64,000 bases of DNA from Streptomyces sp. NBC_01232 (GTDB lineage: Bacteria > Actinomycetota > Actinomycetes > Streptomycetales > Streptomycetaceae): the NCBI RefSeq assembly GCF_035989885.1, contig NZ_CP108518.1, positions 3,826,501 through 3,890,500 on the forward strand, read 5' to 3'. Under the pieces are notes generated by a model that did no database searches, was not told the DNA's origin, and saw nothing but the letters and a program-made list of their open reading frames with translations. Of the stretch, positions 35,249 through 43,649 are shown piece after piece; positions within the stretch are counted from its first letter, which is position 1, and each line of letters begins with the position of its first letter. Both the position numbers and the translations under genes were made by a program.

Positions 35249-35973
35249 CCGCGGCAGGCCCTGGCCGTCAGGACGGCGAGTAAGGGAGCGCACCAGACCC
35301 ACAGGGGCGGCCAGTCCAGCACGAGGACCCGGGCCGCCTCGGGCAGGTGCCGGGTCCAGAACTCTGCGGAGGCCTCCGGGAGGACCAGCAGCCCGAGCAG
35401 GGCGGTACCGGCCGAGGCCGCCAGCGCCGTGAGCCCGGCGCGGACGCGGCGGGTCAGCAGGAGATAGGCGGCGATGGCCGCCGGGGCGAGGGTGATCCCG
35501 GCGGCGATGCCCAGCGCGAAGCCCTTGCCGAGCGCCGAACGGGGCCGGGCGAGGTCCCACAGGACCAGGCAGGCGAGCGCCAGGTTGATCTGGCCGGCGA
35601 GCGGCCCCTGGAACAGCGGTTGCAGCCACAGTCCGGCGATGGTCGCGGCCAGCACGGGCCCGGGCCGGGACCGCAGTCCCGCGAGGCGGCAGGACAGCGT
35701 GATCAGCAGGGCGAGCAGGCCGGCGTTGCCGAGGACGAGGACGGCCTTCAGCGCGCCCGTCGGCAGCCATGCGGCCGGTGTGAACAGGATCGCCGCGAAG
35801 GGCGGGTACGTGGCGGTCGGCTCCCACTCGGCGGCGGAGAACCCCTGGACCAGAGCGTCGGCCACCGGGATGCGCAGGGCAATGCAGAGCACGCCCAGCA
35901 TCAGCAGCGAGCCGGTCAGCAGCGCACCGGCGAGGAACGACGGCGAGCGGCTGGGAACGGGGCTCCGGGTCAC
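35206..35973 (-). pseudogene. Decayed GT87-type (DUF2029) mannosyltransferase remnant
   Basis: Reads as a 255-residue membrane protein with the GT87 signatures 'TATYPPFAAILFTPAAWLP' and 'GPLAGQINLALACLVLWDLA'. GT87 proteins are usually about 400 residues or longer. Here the luminal loop before 'TYPPF' is shortened, and a block of roughly 90 residues is missing between 'FWTRHLPEAARV' and 'WPPLWVWCAPLLAVL', where family members have the 'GNQS' segment. The frame then runs into the XPB 3' end and stops 43 bp inside it. These features suggest internal deletions and loss of the native C-terminus. Confidence 0.65.
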
Positions 35974-36021
35974 CCGCGTGACCCTAGTGGATCAGTGGAT
36001 GCGCTGTGCGGGCCCGGCGGT

Positions 36022-36201
36022 TCAGTGACGTATGACGCCGGCGTCCTCGGCGTAGTCACCGAGGACGACGACGCTGACGGCGGTCGCCGCGAAGATCTTG
36101 ACCGCGCGCAGCATGCCGCTGAGGCCGGGGCGCGGGCGTGAGTCGGAGTCGGCGCCGCTGGGACGGCTGCCCTGGATCGGGTCGAAGGTTGCGGGGCTCA
36201 T
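36022..36201 (-). CDS. Small possible membrane peptide
   Basis: A 59-residue ORF: a hydrophilic N-terminus ('MSPATFDPIQGSRPSGADSD') and one short hydrophobic stretch ('AVKIFAATAVSVVVLGDYAE'). ATG at 36201; no convincing ribosome site. Such short hypothetical proteins occur in streptomycetes, but nothing here shows function. Moderate chance it is not a gene. Confidence 0.45.
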   Translation of the reverse strand: MSPATFDPIQGSRPSGADSDSRPRPGLSGMLRAVKIFAATAVSVVVLGDYAEDAGVIRH

Positions 36202-36417
36202 GAATCCATGGTGCGTTTTCGCGCCGGGCCCGCACATCGCTCCCGGGAGGGAACTTCACGGCCTCCCGGGTCCTCCTCCCGTCGCATGACGCCCCCTAAG
36301 GGCCGTACTGAGGTCTGACGCTCCGCGGTATGACACCCGTCCGGATGCATGCGGGCCGAACGGGACCGACGCTGGGAAGGTCCGCGGTACAGGCGACCAC
36401 GCCAGGGAGTGATCCGC

Positions 36418-37056
36418 ATGACCCACCGTTCCCGGACGCGGCGCCTCGCACTGCTCTGCGCGTCGACAGCCCTGGTCACAGCGGGTCTGCTGCCGTCCGC
36501 CGGTGCGTCCGCCGCCCCGGCCCCCGCCTGCGCGGCCGCCAGGCACGGGCTCGCGCTCGCGCCCCCGCCGCCCACGGAACCCGCCGGGAACTGGGTGAAG
36601 ACCACCGATCCCCCCAGCGGCATCACGACCAACCTCCCCGGAACGGCCCGGGTCCACAGGTCCTCCGTCCCCGTCGGCGACGAGACGGTCGATTTCCGCG
36701 CCTACGGCGTGGAGGTCCCGCAGGACGGCGCCGCCGGCTTCACCGTCCACGACATGCCGGGCGACCGGTTCGCCCTGGAGGACAACCTCAAGGGCTTCCT
36801 CATCGCCTACAACCAGCCCGAGGACGACGACGGCACTTTGACCAGCAGCCAGGTCCGCAGGACGACGGCCGACGGCCGCCCGGCCCTCGACGCACGCCTC
36901 TCCAGCAGCGGCGGCGCCGCCCCCGAGGCCGGCTTCATCCGCATCGTCTCCGACGACGACCATCTCGTCATGGCGATCACCATCGGTCCCGCGGAGAACC
37001 GGAAGACCGTGGAGGAGATGCACGAGCGGCTCGTCTCCTCCCTGCACGTCCCGTGA
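36418..37056 (+). CDS. Secreted hypothetical protein
   Basis: A 212-residue exported protein with a signal peptide of about 33 residues ('RRLALLCASTALVTAGLLPS' then 'AGASAAPAPA'). The mature part contains 'GNWVKTTDPPSGITTNLPG' and 'VDFRAYGVEVPQDGAAGFTV' with no recognised catalytic motif; the pattern of short beta strands is like lipoprotein-type proteins of unknown role. ATG at 36418 with an AGGGAG site. No operon partner is clear; the HelD-like gene follows after 149 bp with its own promoter. Confidence 0.72.
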   Translation: MTHRSRTRRLALLCASTALVTAGLLPSAGASAAPAPACAAARHGLALAPPPPTEPAGNWVKTTDPPSGITTNLPGTARVHRSSVPVGDETVDFRAYGVEVPQDGAAGFTVHDMPGDRFALEDNLKGFLIAYNQPEDDDGTLTSSQVRRTTADGRPALDARLSSSGGAAPEAGFIRIVSDDDHLVMAITIGPAENRKTVEEMHERLVSSLHVP

Positions 37057-37074
37057 TCCGCGCCGCGTAATGCG

Positions 37075-37104
37075 TTAGCGCGGCCCCGCCCCGGTGGCTA
37101 GAAT
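37075..37104 (+). promoter_or_regulatory. Possible SigA-type promoter for the HelD-like gene
   Basis: TTAGCG, an 18-bp spacer, then TAGAAT, which is the best -10 match in the gap. It lies about 100 bp upstream of the GTG at 37206. The -35 is weak. Confidence 0.4.
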
Positions 37105-37205
37105 CTCCGCTCTTGCCGCCTCCCACCGCCTCACCGGGGAGAGCCGCCCTCCGGCCGGAAACCGGCGGGCCATCTGTTCCGCACCCAGCAGCTGGAGGCA
37201 GTCCC

Positions 37206-39293
37206 GTGCCCGCGCACGCCCCCGAGACCACGCACGACGACCCGACCGCGCCCGCCGATCCGCTGGGCCGCGAACGCGCCCACCTGACCGCCTCCCGCTC
37301 CGCCCTGCGCGCCATGCGCGAGGACGTCGAGGCCCTCGACATCCGCGACGTCACCGCGAACTGGGTCAACGCGATCGTCCTCCAGGCCCAGATCGACGAC
37401 CGCATCAAGGCTCTCGCCGACCTCGCCCACACCCCGCTCTTCTTCGGCCGTCTGAACTACCTGCACGCACCCGGCGCGGAACTCGCCGAGGGCGCGGAGG
37501 GCGAGCAGTTCTACATCGGCCGCCGCCACGTCCACGACGCCGACGGCGACCCGATGGTCATCGACTGGCGCGCGCCCGTCTCCCAGCCGTTCTACCGCGC
37601 CTCCAAGACCGACCCGCAGGACATCGCGCTGCGCCGCCGCTTCGGCTACACGGGCGGCGAGCTGACGGCGTACGAGGACGAGCACCTGTCCGACCCGGCC
37701 GAGGCGGCCGCGGTCAGCAAGCTGCTCCAGCAGGAGATCGAGCGCCCGCGCGTGGGCCCCATGCGGGACATCGTCGCGACGATCCAGCCCGAGCAGGACG
37801 AGATCGTGCGTTCCGGCCTGTCCGGTTCCGTCTGCGTGCAGGGCGGCCCCGGCACCGGCAAGACCGCGGTCGGCCTGCACCGCGTCGCGTACCTGCTCTA
37901 CGCGCACCGCGACCGCCTCGCCCGCACGGGCACGCTCGTCATCGGGCCGAACCGTTCCTTCCTGCACTACATCGAGCAGGTCCTGCCGGCCCTGGGCGAG
38001 CTGGAGGTCAAGCAGGCCACCGTCGACGACCTGGTGGCCCAGGACGGCCTGGAGGTACGCGGCACGGACGCCGCCGAAACCGCCGTGGTCAAGGGCGACG
38101 CCCGGATGGCGGAGGTACTCGGCCGCGCGGTCCGCTCGCACGTCAGCCGTCCGACGGAGCCGCTGATGGTGGTCCGCGGCTCGCGCCGCTGGCGGGTGCC
38201 CGCGTACGAGCTGGAGGAGATGGTCGAGGAACTGCAGAAGCGCGACATCCGCTACGGCGCCGCCCGCGCGGCCCTGCCGCAGCGCATCGCGCACGCGGTG
38301 CTCGTACGGATGGAGCAGGCGGGCGAGGCTCCGGACGACCGGGTGCAGGACGCGGTGGCCCGCAACGCGGCGGTGAAGGCGGCGGTCAAGGCGATCTGGC
38401 CGGCCGTCGAACCGGCGAAGCTGGTGCTGCGCCTGCTGTCCGACCCCGAGTTCCTCGCGCTGCACGCGGCGGATGTGCTCACCGAGGACGAGCAGAAGCT
38501 CCTGCTGTGGCCGAAGCCGTTCCGCAGCGTGAAGTCGGCGAAGTGGTCGGCGGCGGACCTGGTCCTGATCGACGAGGCCACGGACCTGGTGGAGCGGACG
38601 CATTCGCTGGGCCACGTGGTCCTCGACGAGGCGCAGGACCTGTCGCCGATGCAGTACCGGGCGGTGGGGCGGCGCTGCACCACCGGCTCGGCGACGGTCC
38701 TCGGCGACCTCGCGCAGGGCACCACCCCGTGGGCCACGCGCAGCTGGGACGAGGCCCTCACGCACCTGGGCAAGCCGCAGGCGGTGCTGGAGGAGCTGAC
38801 GGCGGGCTTCCGCGTGCCGCGCGAGGTGATCGCGTACGCCTCGCGGCTGCTGCCGTCGATCTCCCCGGGCCTGGCGCCGGTCTCCTCGGTCCGCGAGACG
38901 CCGGGCTCCCTGCGGATCGCGAAGGCCCGGGCGGACGGCCTGACGGCGGCGGTGGTCGCCGCGTGCCGTGACTCCTTGGCGCACGAGGGATCGATCGGGC
39001 TGATCGCGGCGGACGCGCGGATCCCGGTGCTGGCGGATGCCCTGCTGGCAGCCGGGCTGCCGTACCTGTCGCCCGGTGAGGAGACGACCGCGAAGTCCCG
39101 GCTGACGCTGGTGCCGGCGTCGCTGGCGAAGGGTCTGGAGTACGACTACGTGGTCCTGGACGAGCCCGCGGCGATCGTGGACGGCGAGCCGGACGAGCGG
39201 ACGGGCCTGCGCCGCCTCTACGTCTGCCTCACCCGCGCGGTCTCGGGCCTGACGGCCCTCCACTCGGCCCCGCTCCCGACCGCCCTGTCCTGA
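37206..39293 (+). CDS. HelD/HelR-like UvrD-family ATPase
   Basis: A 695-residue superfamily 1 ATPase. Walker A 'VQGGPGTGKTAVGLHRVAYL' (about residues 211-230), motif Ia 'GTLVIGPNRSFLHYIEQVLP', Walker B 'VVLDEAQDLSPMQYRAVGRR', motif IV/V region 'SLAKGLEYDYVVLDEP' and motif VI 'LRRLYVCLTRAVSGL'. The N-terminal helical arm ('DPLGRERAHLTASRSALRAM') and 'GDPMVIDWRAPVSQPFYRAS' are characteristic of HelD/HelR proteins, which release stalled RNA polymerase from DNA and, in Streptomyces HelR, give rifamycin tolerance. The GTG at 37206 has a GGAGG site 8 nt upstream. No rifamycin-associated element was recognised upstream. Confidence 0.87.
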   Translation: MPAHAPETTHDDPTAPADPLGRERAHLTASRSALRAMREDVEALDIRDVTANWVNAIVLQAQIDDRIKALADLAHTPLFFGRLNYLHAPGAELAEGAEGEQFYIGRRHVHDADGDPMVIDWRAPVSQPFYRASKTDPQDIALRRRFGYTGGELTAYEDEHLSDPAEAAAVSKLLQQEIERPRVGPMRDIVATIQPEQDEIVRSGLSGSVCVQGGPGTGKTAVGLHRVAYLLYAHRDRLARTGTLVIGPNRSFLHYIEQVLPALGELEVKQATVDDLVAQDGLEVRGTDAAETAVVKGDARMAEVLGRAVRSHVSRPTEPLMVVRGSRRWRVPAYELEEMVEELQKRDIRYGAARAALPQRIAHAVLVRMEQAGEAPDDRVQDAVARNAAVKAAVKAIWPAVEPAKLVLRLLSDPEFLALHAADVLTEDEQKLLLWPKPFRSVKSAKWSAADLVLIDEATDLVERTHSLGHVVLDEAQDLSPMQYRAVGRRCTTGSATVLGDLAQGTTPWATRSWDEALTHLGKPQAVLEELTAGFRVPREVIAYASRLLPSISPGLAPVSSVRETPGSLRIAKARADGLTAAVVAACRDSLAHEGSIGLIAADARIPVLADALLAAGLPYLSPGEETTAKSRLTLVPASLAKGLEYDYVVLDEPAAIVDGEPDERTGLRRLYVCLTRAVSGLTALHSAPLPTALS

Positions 39294-39308
39294 CCTGCGG
39301 CCCGCCCT

Positions 39309-39410
39309 CCTGGGGCTCCGCCCCAGACCCCGCGCCTCAAACGCCGGCGGGGCTGGATTTTCCAGCCCCGCCGGCGTTTGAGGCGCGGGGGTCCGGGGGC
39401 GGAGCCCCCG
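39309..39410. repeat. Head-to-head pair of GC-rich intergenic repeats (copy 3)
   Basis: Two inverted copies of the same unit as near 17.2 and 21.9 kb (tccagccccgccggcgtttg...) separated by only TTT, forming a hairpin of about 48 bp per arm. It fills most of the 154-bp gap between the convergent HelD-like and cutC genes and can terminate both. Confidence 0.85.
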
Positions 39411-39447
39411 GCAGCGGCGGCGGCGCCGGCCGACAGCCGGACCCCCG

Positions 39448-40134
39448 TCAGGACAGCGCGGCTCGCCAGTCGGCGACGGCCGCCGCCGAGACCGGTCCGC
39501 CCCACCCGGAGGGACGCGCCGCGCCGCCGATGTGGAACGCGTCGATGCCACCGGCGACCAGCACCGGCAGGTGCGACAGCGTCAGCCCGCCGCCCACCAG
39601 GATCCGCGCCCCGTACCCCGGCTCACCCCGCCGCGCCGCCTCCGCGAGCAGCACCGGAAGCCCCGCCTCCACCCCGTCCGCCGCGCCCGCCGTCAGGTAC
39701 GTGTCCAGCCCGGGCAGATCGGCCAGCGCCTTGCGCAGCTGGTCCCGGTCCGCCGCGCGGTCGATCGCCCGGTGGAAGGTCCACCGGCAGCCGTCCAGCT
39801 CCGCGACGACCGCCTCGACCGCGGCCAGGTCGGGGGTGCCGTCCGCGTGCAGGAAGCCGAGCACGAACTCCTGCGCGCCCTCCGCCCGCAGCTCCCGCGC
39901 CACCCGGACCAGCTCGGACACGTCCCCGGCCGCGAACCCGTCCGTCCTGCGGAGCATCACGCGCAGCGGGATGTCGACCGCCGCCCTGATCGCCGCGAAG
40001 GTCTCGCGCGGCGGGGTGAGCCCGTCGGCGGCCATGTCGGTGACCAGCTCGAGTCGGTCCGCCCCACCGGCCTGGGCCGCGACCGCATCCTCCACGTCGA
40101 GGGCGATCACCTCCAGGAGCGCACGGTTGCTCAT
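39448..40134 (-). CDS. cutC: CutC-family protein (copper homeostasis-type)
   Basis: A 228-residue TIM-barrel protein. 'LLEVIALDVEDAVAAQAGGA', 'DRLELVTDMAADGLTPPRET', 'FVLGFLHADGTPDLAAVEAV', 'CRWTFHRAIDRAADR' and 'ILVGGGLTLSHLPVLVAGG' cover the CutC family. It was first linked to copper tolerance in E. coli, but that role is disputed and the enzymatic activity is unknown. ATG at 40134. A CTAG-centred palindrome like a GntR/DasR site lies 45 bp upstream. Confidence 0.9.
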   Translation of the reverse strand: MSNRALLEVIALDVEDAVAAQAGGADRLELVTDMAADGLTPPRETFAAIRAAVDIPLRVMLRRTDGFAAGDVSELVRVARELRAEGAQEFVLGFLHADGTPDLAAVEAVVAELDGCRWTFHRAIDRAADRDQLRKALADLPGLDTYLTAGAADGVEAGLPVLLAEAARRGEPGYGARILVGGGLTLSHLPVLVAGGIDAFHIGGAARPSGWGGPVSAAAVADWRAALS

Positions 40135-40178
40135 TCGATCCCATCCTTCGAAAACCAGCTCGGGAAAACTGTGGTGAA

Positions 40179-40194
40179 ATAGGTCTAGTCCAAT
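40179..40194. promoter_or_regulatory. GntR-type (DasR-like) candidate operator upstream of cutC
   Basis: ATAGGTCTAGTCCAAT keeps the core GGTCTAG-N-CCA of the 16-bp dre palindrome (consensus ACTGGTCTAGACCAGT), with 12 of 16 positions identical. It lies 45 bp upstream of the cutC start, in an unusually AT-rich patch. DasR itself is not in this window. Confidence 0.4.
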
Positions 40195-40257
40195 ATTCAG
40201 AATACGGGGCTCCACCCGCCCTTCACCAGCACAATCACGCCACCCCACAATGTGCCC

Positions 40258-40923
40258 ATGGACACAGGCACCCACCGCAGCGACACCGCCGACCTCCGGG
40301 CCCGCTGGCGGGCGACCGTCACCGCCGCCGGCGCCCCCGCCGACCGCGATCCCGCCCCCTACGCCGAGCGCCTCCTCACCGCCTGGGCGGAGCCGCAGCG
40401 CCGCTACCACACCACCGCTCACCTGGCCGACGTACTCGCGCGGGTCGACGTACTGGCCCCGCACGCCGCCGATCCCGCCGCCGTGCAGCTCGCCGCCTGG
40501 TTCCACGACGCCGTCTACCGCCCCGACCGCTCCGAGAACGAGGAGCGCAGCGCCGCCATGGCCGAGCGCGCCCTCCCCGAGCTCGGCATCGGCCCGGCGC
40601 GCACCGCCGAGGTGGCCCGGCTGGTCCGGCTCACCGTCACCCACGACCCCGCCCCCGGTGACACCGACGGCGAGGCGCTCTGCGACGCCGACCTGGCGGT
40701 ACTGGCCGGGGCCCCCGACGCCTACGCCGCGTACGTCGCCGCCGTCCGCGCCGAGTACGGCTTCGTCCCGGACGACGCCTTCCGCACCGGCCGCGCCGCC
40801 GTCCTGCGCCAGCTCCTCGACCTGCCGCGGCTCTTCCGCACCCCCTACGGAGCCGCGCACTGGGAGGCCCCGGCCCGCGCCAACCTGGCCGCCGAGCTCG
40901 CCGAGCTCACGCAACACGAATGA
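40258..40923 (+). CDS. HD-domain metal-dependent phosphohydrolase
   Basis: A 221-residue protein with 'EPQRRYHTTAHLADVLARVD' (first metal His) and 'LAAWFHDAVYRPDRSENEER' (His-Asp pair), then the conserved 'LCDADLAVLAGAPDAYAAYV'. This is the HD family often annotated as a predicted metal-dependent hydrolase; substrate unknown. ATG at 40258 (a GTG at 40252 is an alternative). It is divergent from cutC, with 123 bp between starts. Confidence 0.85.
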   Translation: MDTGTHRSDTADLRARWRATVTAAGAPADRDPAPYAERLLTAWAEPQRRYHTTAHLADVLARVDVLAPHAADPAAVQLAAWFHDAVYRPDRSENEERSAAMAERALPELGIGPARTAEVARLVRLTVTHDPAPGDTDGEALCDADLAVLAGAPDAYAAYVAAVRAEYGFVPDDAFRTGRAAVLRQLLDLPRLFRTPYGAAHWEAPARANLAAELAELTQHE

Positions 40924-40969
40924 CACACCCCGGGGAATTTGATCGCGTTCGCGCTGGTTGGTGACAGTC

Positions 40970-42217
40970 ATGCCCGCAGTCGCAGCACGCCCCCGCATGC
41001 CCGTCGCCGTCTACGTCCTCGGACTGTCCGTGTTCGCGCTCGGCACCAGCGAATTCATGCTCTCCGGGCTGCTGCCACCCATCGCCGAGGACATGGGCGT
41101 CACCATTCCGCAGGCGGGCCTGCTCATATCCGCCTTCGCGATCGGCATGGTCGTCGGAGCCCCGCTGCTGGCCGTAGCCACCTTGCGCCTCCCCCGCCGC
41201 ACCACCCTCATCTCCCTCATCAGCCTCTTCGGCCTCGGGCAGGTCGCGGGCGCGCTGGCCCCCTCCTACGAGCTCCTCTTCGCCTCCCGCGTGGTCTCCG
41301 CACTCGCCTGCGCCGGCTTCTGGGCCGTGGGCGCGGCCGTCGCCATCGCCATGGTCGACAAGGACCAGCGGGCCCGCGCGATGGCCGTCATGATCGGCGG
41401 CCTGTCGATCGCGAACGTCCTCGGCGTCCCCGCCGGCGCCTTCCTCGGCGAGCACCTGGGCTGGCGCTCCGCCTTCTGGTCGGTCGGCGCCGCCTCCGCG
41501 ATCGCGCTCGTCGGCATCCTGGCGCTCATCCCGAAGATCCCGCTGCCCGCCGAGAAGCCCTCGCTCGGGCGCGAGCTGCGCATCTACCGCGACCGCCAGG
41601 TATGGCTCGCCATCGGCATCACGGCGCTGGCCGCGGGGGGCGTCTTCTGTGCCTTCAGCTACCTCTCCCCGCTGCTCACGGACGTGGCCGGGCTGGATTC
41701 GCAGTGGGTCCCGTGGATCCTCGGCCTCTTCGGCATCGGCGCGCTGGCCGGCACCACCGTCGGCGGCCGGGTCGCCGACGCGCACCTGTTCGGCGTGATG
41801 ATCTGGGGCGTCACCGCCTCCACCGTCTTCCTCGCCGCGCTCGCCCTGCTGGCCTCCAGCGCCACCGCGGCGGTCGCCCTGGCCTTCCTGCTCGGCTTCT
41901 CGGCGTTCTTCACCGCCCCGGCGCTCAACGCCCGCATGTTCAACGTGGCCGGCGCCGCCCCGACCCTGGCCGGTGCCACCACCACGGCCGCGTTCAACCT
42001 CGGCAACACCGGTGGTCCCTGGCTCGGCGGCACCGTCATCGACGCGGACCTGGGCTTCGGCGCCACCGCCTGGGCGGGCGCCGCCATGACGGTCACCGCG
42101 ATCGCCCTCACCGTGATCGCCCTGCGCCTGGACCGCCGTACGCCGCAGCCGGCCACCCGCGTGGTCGCCGCGGGAGGCGCCGCCGCGACCCCCGCCGGGG
42201 AACCCGCACGCGCCTGA
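40970..42217 (+). CDS. MFS efflux transporter, Cmx/CmrA-like
   Basis: A 415-residue DHA1-type exporter with 12 helices. 'MPVAVYVLGLSVFALGTSEF' and 'MLSGLLPPIAEDMGVTIPQA', followed by 'LISAFAIGMVVGAPLLAVAT', closely resemble actinobacterial chloramphenicol exporters of the Cmx/CmrA family. The real substrate may be different (arabinose-type and multidrug exporters share these motifs). ATG at 40970 or GTG at 40958 could be used. A tandem GC repeat follows the stop. Confidence 0.85.
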   Translation: MPAVAARPRMPVAVYVLGLSVFALGTSEFMLSGLLPPIAEDMGVTIPQAGLLISAFAIGMVVGAPLLAVATLRLPRRTTLISLISLFGLGQVAGALAPSYELLFASRVVSALACAGFWAVGAAVAIAMVDKDQRARAMAVMIGGLSIANVLGVPAGAFLGEHLGWRSAFWSVGAASAIALVGILALIPKIPLPAEKPSLGRELRIYRDRQVWLAIGITALAAGGVFCAFSYLSPLLTDVAGLDSQWVPWILGLFGIGALAGTTVGGRVADAHLFGVMIWGVTASTVFLAALALLASSATAAVALAFLLGFSAFFTAPALNARMFNVAGAAPTLAGATTTAAFNLGNTGGPWLGGTVIDADLGFGATAWAGAAMTVTAIALTVIALRLDRRTPQPATRVVAAGGAAATPAGEPARA

Positions 42218-42250
42218 CCCCGGTCCCGGGCCCCGGTCCCGGGCCCCGGT
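42218..42250. repeat. 13-bp tandem repeat after the MFS gene
   Basis: ccccggtcccggg is repeated twice with a partial third copy, starting at the base after the MFS stop codon. Each unit contains a palindromic cccggg core, so the array can fold into small hairpins. Confidence 0.7.
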
Positions 42251-42337
42251 CGCCGCCCCGGACCCGGCTTCCTACGATGGGAACGTCAGCTCGGGGACCG
42301 GGGACCGCTCGGGGAAGCGCGTCAGGGGTGATCCTTC

Positions 42338-43579
42338 ATGGGCCGGTACCGGACGCCCACCGTCTTGGCAGCCGCCTCCCTGCTGCTGACCGCGCTGTGC
42401 GCGGGCCAGGCCCCCCCGGCCGCCCCGCCGGGCCGGGTCGACATCGACCCGGCGACCGCCGAGCAGCTCGACGACGCGATCACCGCGGCCATGCGCAAGG
42501 CCGACATCCCCGGCGTGGGTGTCGGCCTGTGGATCGACGGCGAGGACCCCTACGTGCGCGCCTTCGGCACCGCCGACAAGGCCACCGGCGTCCCCATCAA
42601 GACCGACACGCACACCCGCATCGGCAGTGTCACCAAGACCTTCACCGTCACCGCCGTCCTGCAGCTCGTCGACGACGGGAAGGTACGGCTCGACGCGCCG
42701 GTCTCGACGTACCTCGACGGCGTGCCCGGCGGCGACAAGATCACCGTCCGGCAGCTCGCCGACATGCGCAGCGGCCTCTACAACTACACCGAGGACCCGC
42801 GCCTGCTGGCCACCTACAAGGCCGACCCGCACCGCACCTGGACCCCGCAGGAGCTGCTGGACACCGCTTTCCGGCACCCTGCCAACTTCCCGGCGGGCAC
42901 GCGCTGGGAGTACTCCAACACCAACACCGTCCTGCTCGGCCTGCTCGTCGAGAAGGTCGGCGGGCAGCCCCTGCACACCTACCTGCAGCAGCACGTCTTC
43001 GAACCGGCGGACCTGGGCGCGACCTCGCTGCCGACCGGCGCGGAGATCGCGTCCCCGTACGTGCACGGCTACACGAACTTCACCCCGAACGGCGCGACCG
43101 TCGACGCCTCCACCTGGAACCCGTCCTGGGCATGGGCGGCCGGAGCGACGATCTCCACCATGGACGACCTGCACTCCTGGGTCCCGACCCTGGTCACCGG
43201 GAAGCTGCCCGACGGCGACCGCCTGCTGGAGCCGGGCACCCAGGCCCAGCGGATGCGCATGCTGCCCACCGGGCACCCCGACATCGGCTACGGGCTCGGC
43301 ATCGCCGAGCTCGACGGCTGGATCGGCCACAACGGCGAGCTGCCCGGCTACGAGACCATCGCCGTCCGGCTCCCGCAGGAGCGCGCCACGATGGTGATCG
43401 TGGTGAACTCCGACGTCGACGGGAAGTTCGGCAGCCTGAGCTCCCTCATCGCCAACACGGTCACCAAGATCGCGACCCCCGAGCACGTCTGGTCGCTCCC
43501 GCCTGCGGCCCAGCCCAACGCCGTCCCGGAGTCGTCCGCACCACCGACCCCGGCCCCGAGCCCCGCCCCGAGCTCCTAG
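42338..43579 (+). CDS. Secreted beta-lactamase-family serine hydrolase (D-Ala-D-Ala carboxypeptidase-like)
   Basis: A 413-residue exported enzyme. Signal peptide 1-30 ('VLAAASLLLTALCAGQAPP'). Catalytic motifs: Ser-x-x-Lys in 'TRIGSVTKTFTVTAVLQLVD', Tyr-x-Asn in 'GTRWEYSNTNTVLLGLLVEK', and 'IGHNGELPGYETIA' in place of KTG. This is the class C/DD-peptidase (R61-like) family; Streptomyces R61 is a known secreted DD-carboxypeptidase. The C-terminal tail 'PPTPAPSPAPSS' is low complexity. Its TAG stop lies inside the CTAG that borders a palindromic element. Confidence 0.88.
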   Translation: MGRYRTPTVLAAASLLLTALCAGQAPPAAPPGRVDIDPATAEQLDDAITAAMRKADIPGVGVGLWIDGEDPYVRAFGTADKATGVPIKTDTHTRIGSVTKTFTVTAVLQLVDDGKVRLDAPVSTYLDGVPGGDKITVRQLADMRSGLYNYTEDPRLLATYKADPHRTWTPQELLDTAFRHPANFPAGTRWEYSNTNTVLLGLLVEKVGGQPLHTYLQQHVFEPADLGATSLPTGAEIASPYVHGYTNFTPNGATVDASTWNPSWAWAAGATISTMDDLHSWVPTLVTGKLPDGDRLLEPGTQAQRMRMLPTGHPDIGYGLGIAELDGWIGHNGELPGYETIAVRLPQERATMVIVVNSDVDGKFGSLSSLIANTVTKIATPEHVWSLPPAAQPNAVPESSAPPTPAPSPAPSS

Positions 43580-43649
43580 GTCCTGTCGTCGAAGTAGCGC
43601 CGGTTGGGCGCCACGGGCCAAGCGGGACTCTGACGACAGGACCACCTAG
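43576..43649. mobile_element. 74-bp palindromic CTAG-bounded element A (MITE-like)
   Basis: The borders are CTAG at 43576-43579 and 43646-43649. Inside are 11-bp terminal inverted repeats GTCCTGTCGTC and GACGACAGGAC around a 40-bp core. There is no coding capacity. The left CTAG holds the stop codon of the serine hydrolase, and the right CTAG is shared with element B. Confidence 0.6.

Noticed and set aside
37113..37205. Extension of the HelD-like gene to an earlier ATG-type start
   Set aside because: Low-complexity Pro/Gly residues and no ribosome site; GTG at 37206 has GGAGG.
40970..42217. Naming the MFS gene as a chloramphenicol resistance gene
   Set aside because: Family resemblance only; related transporters have other substrates, so only the family is given.
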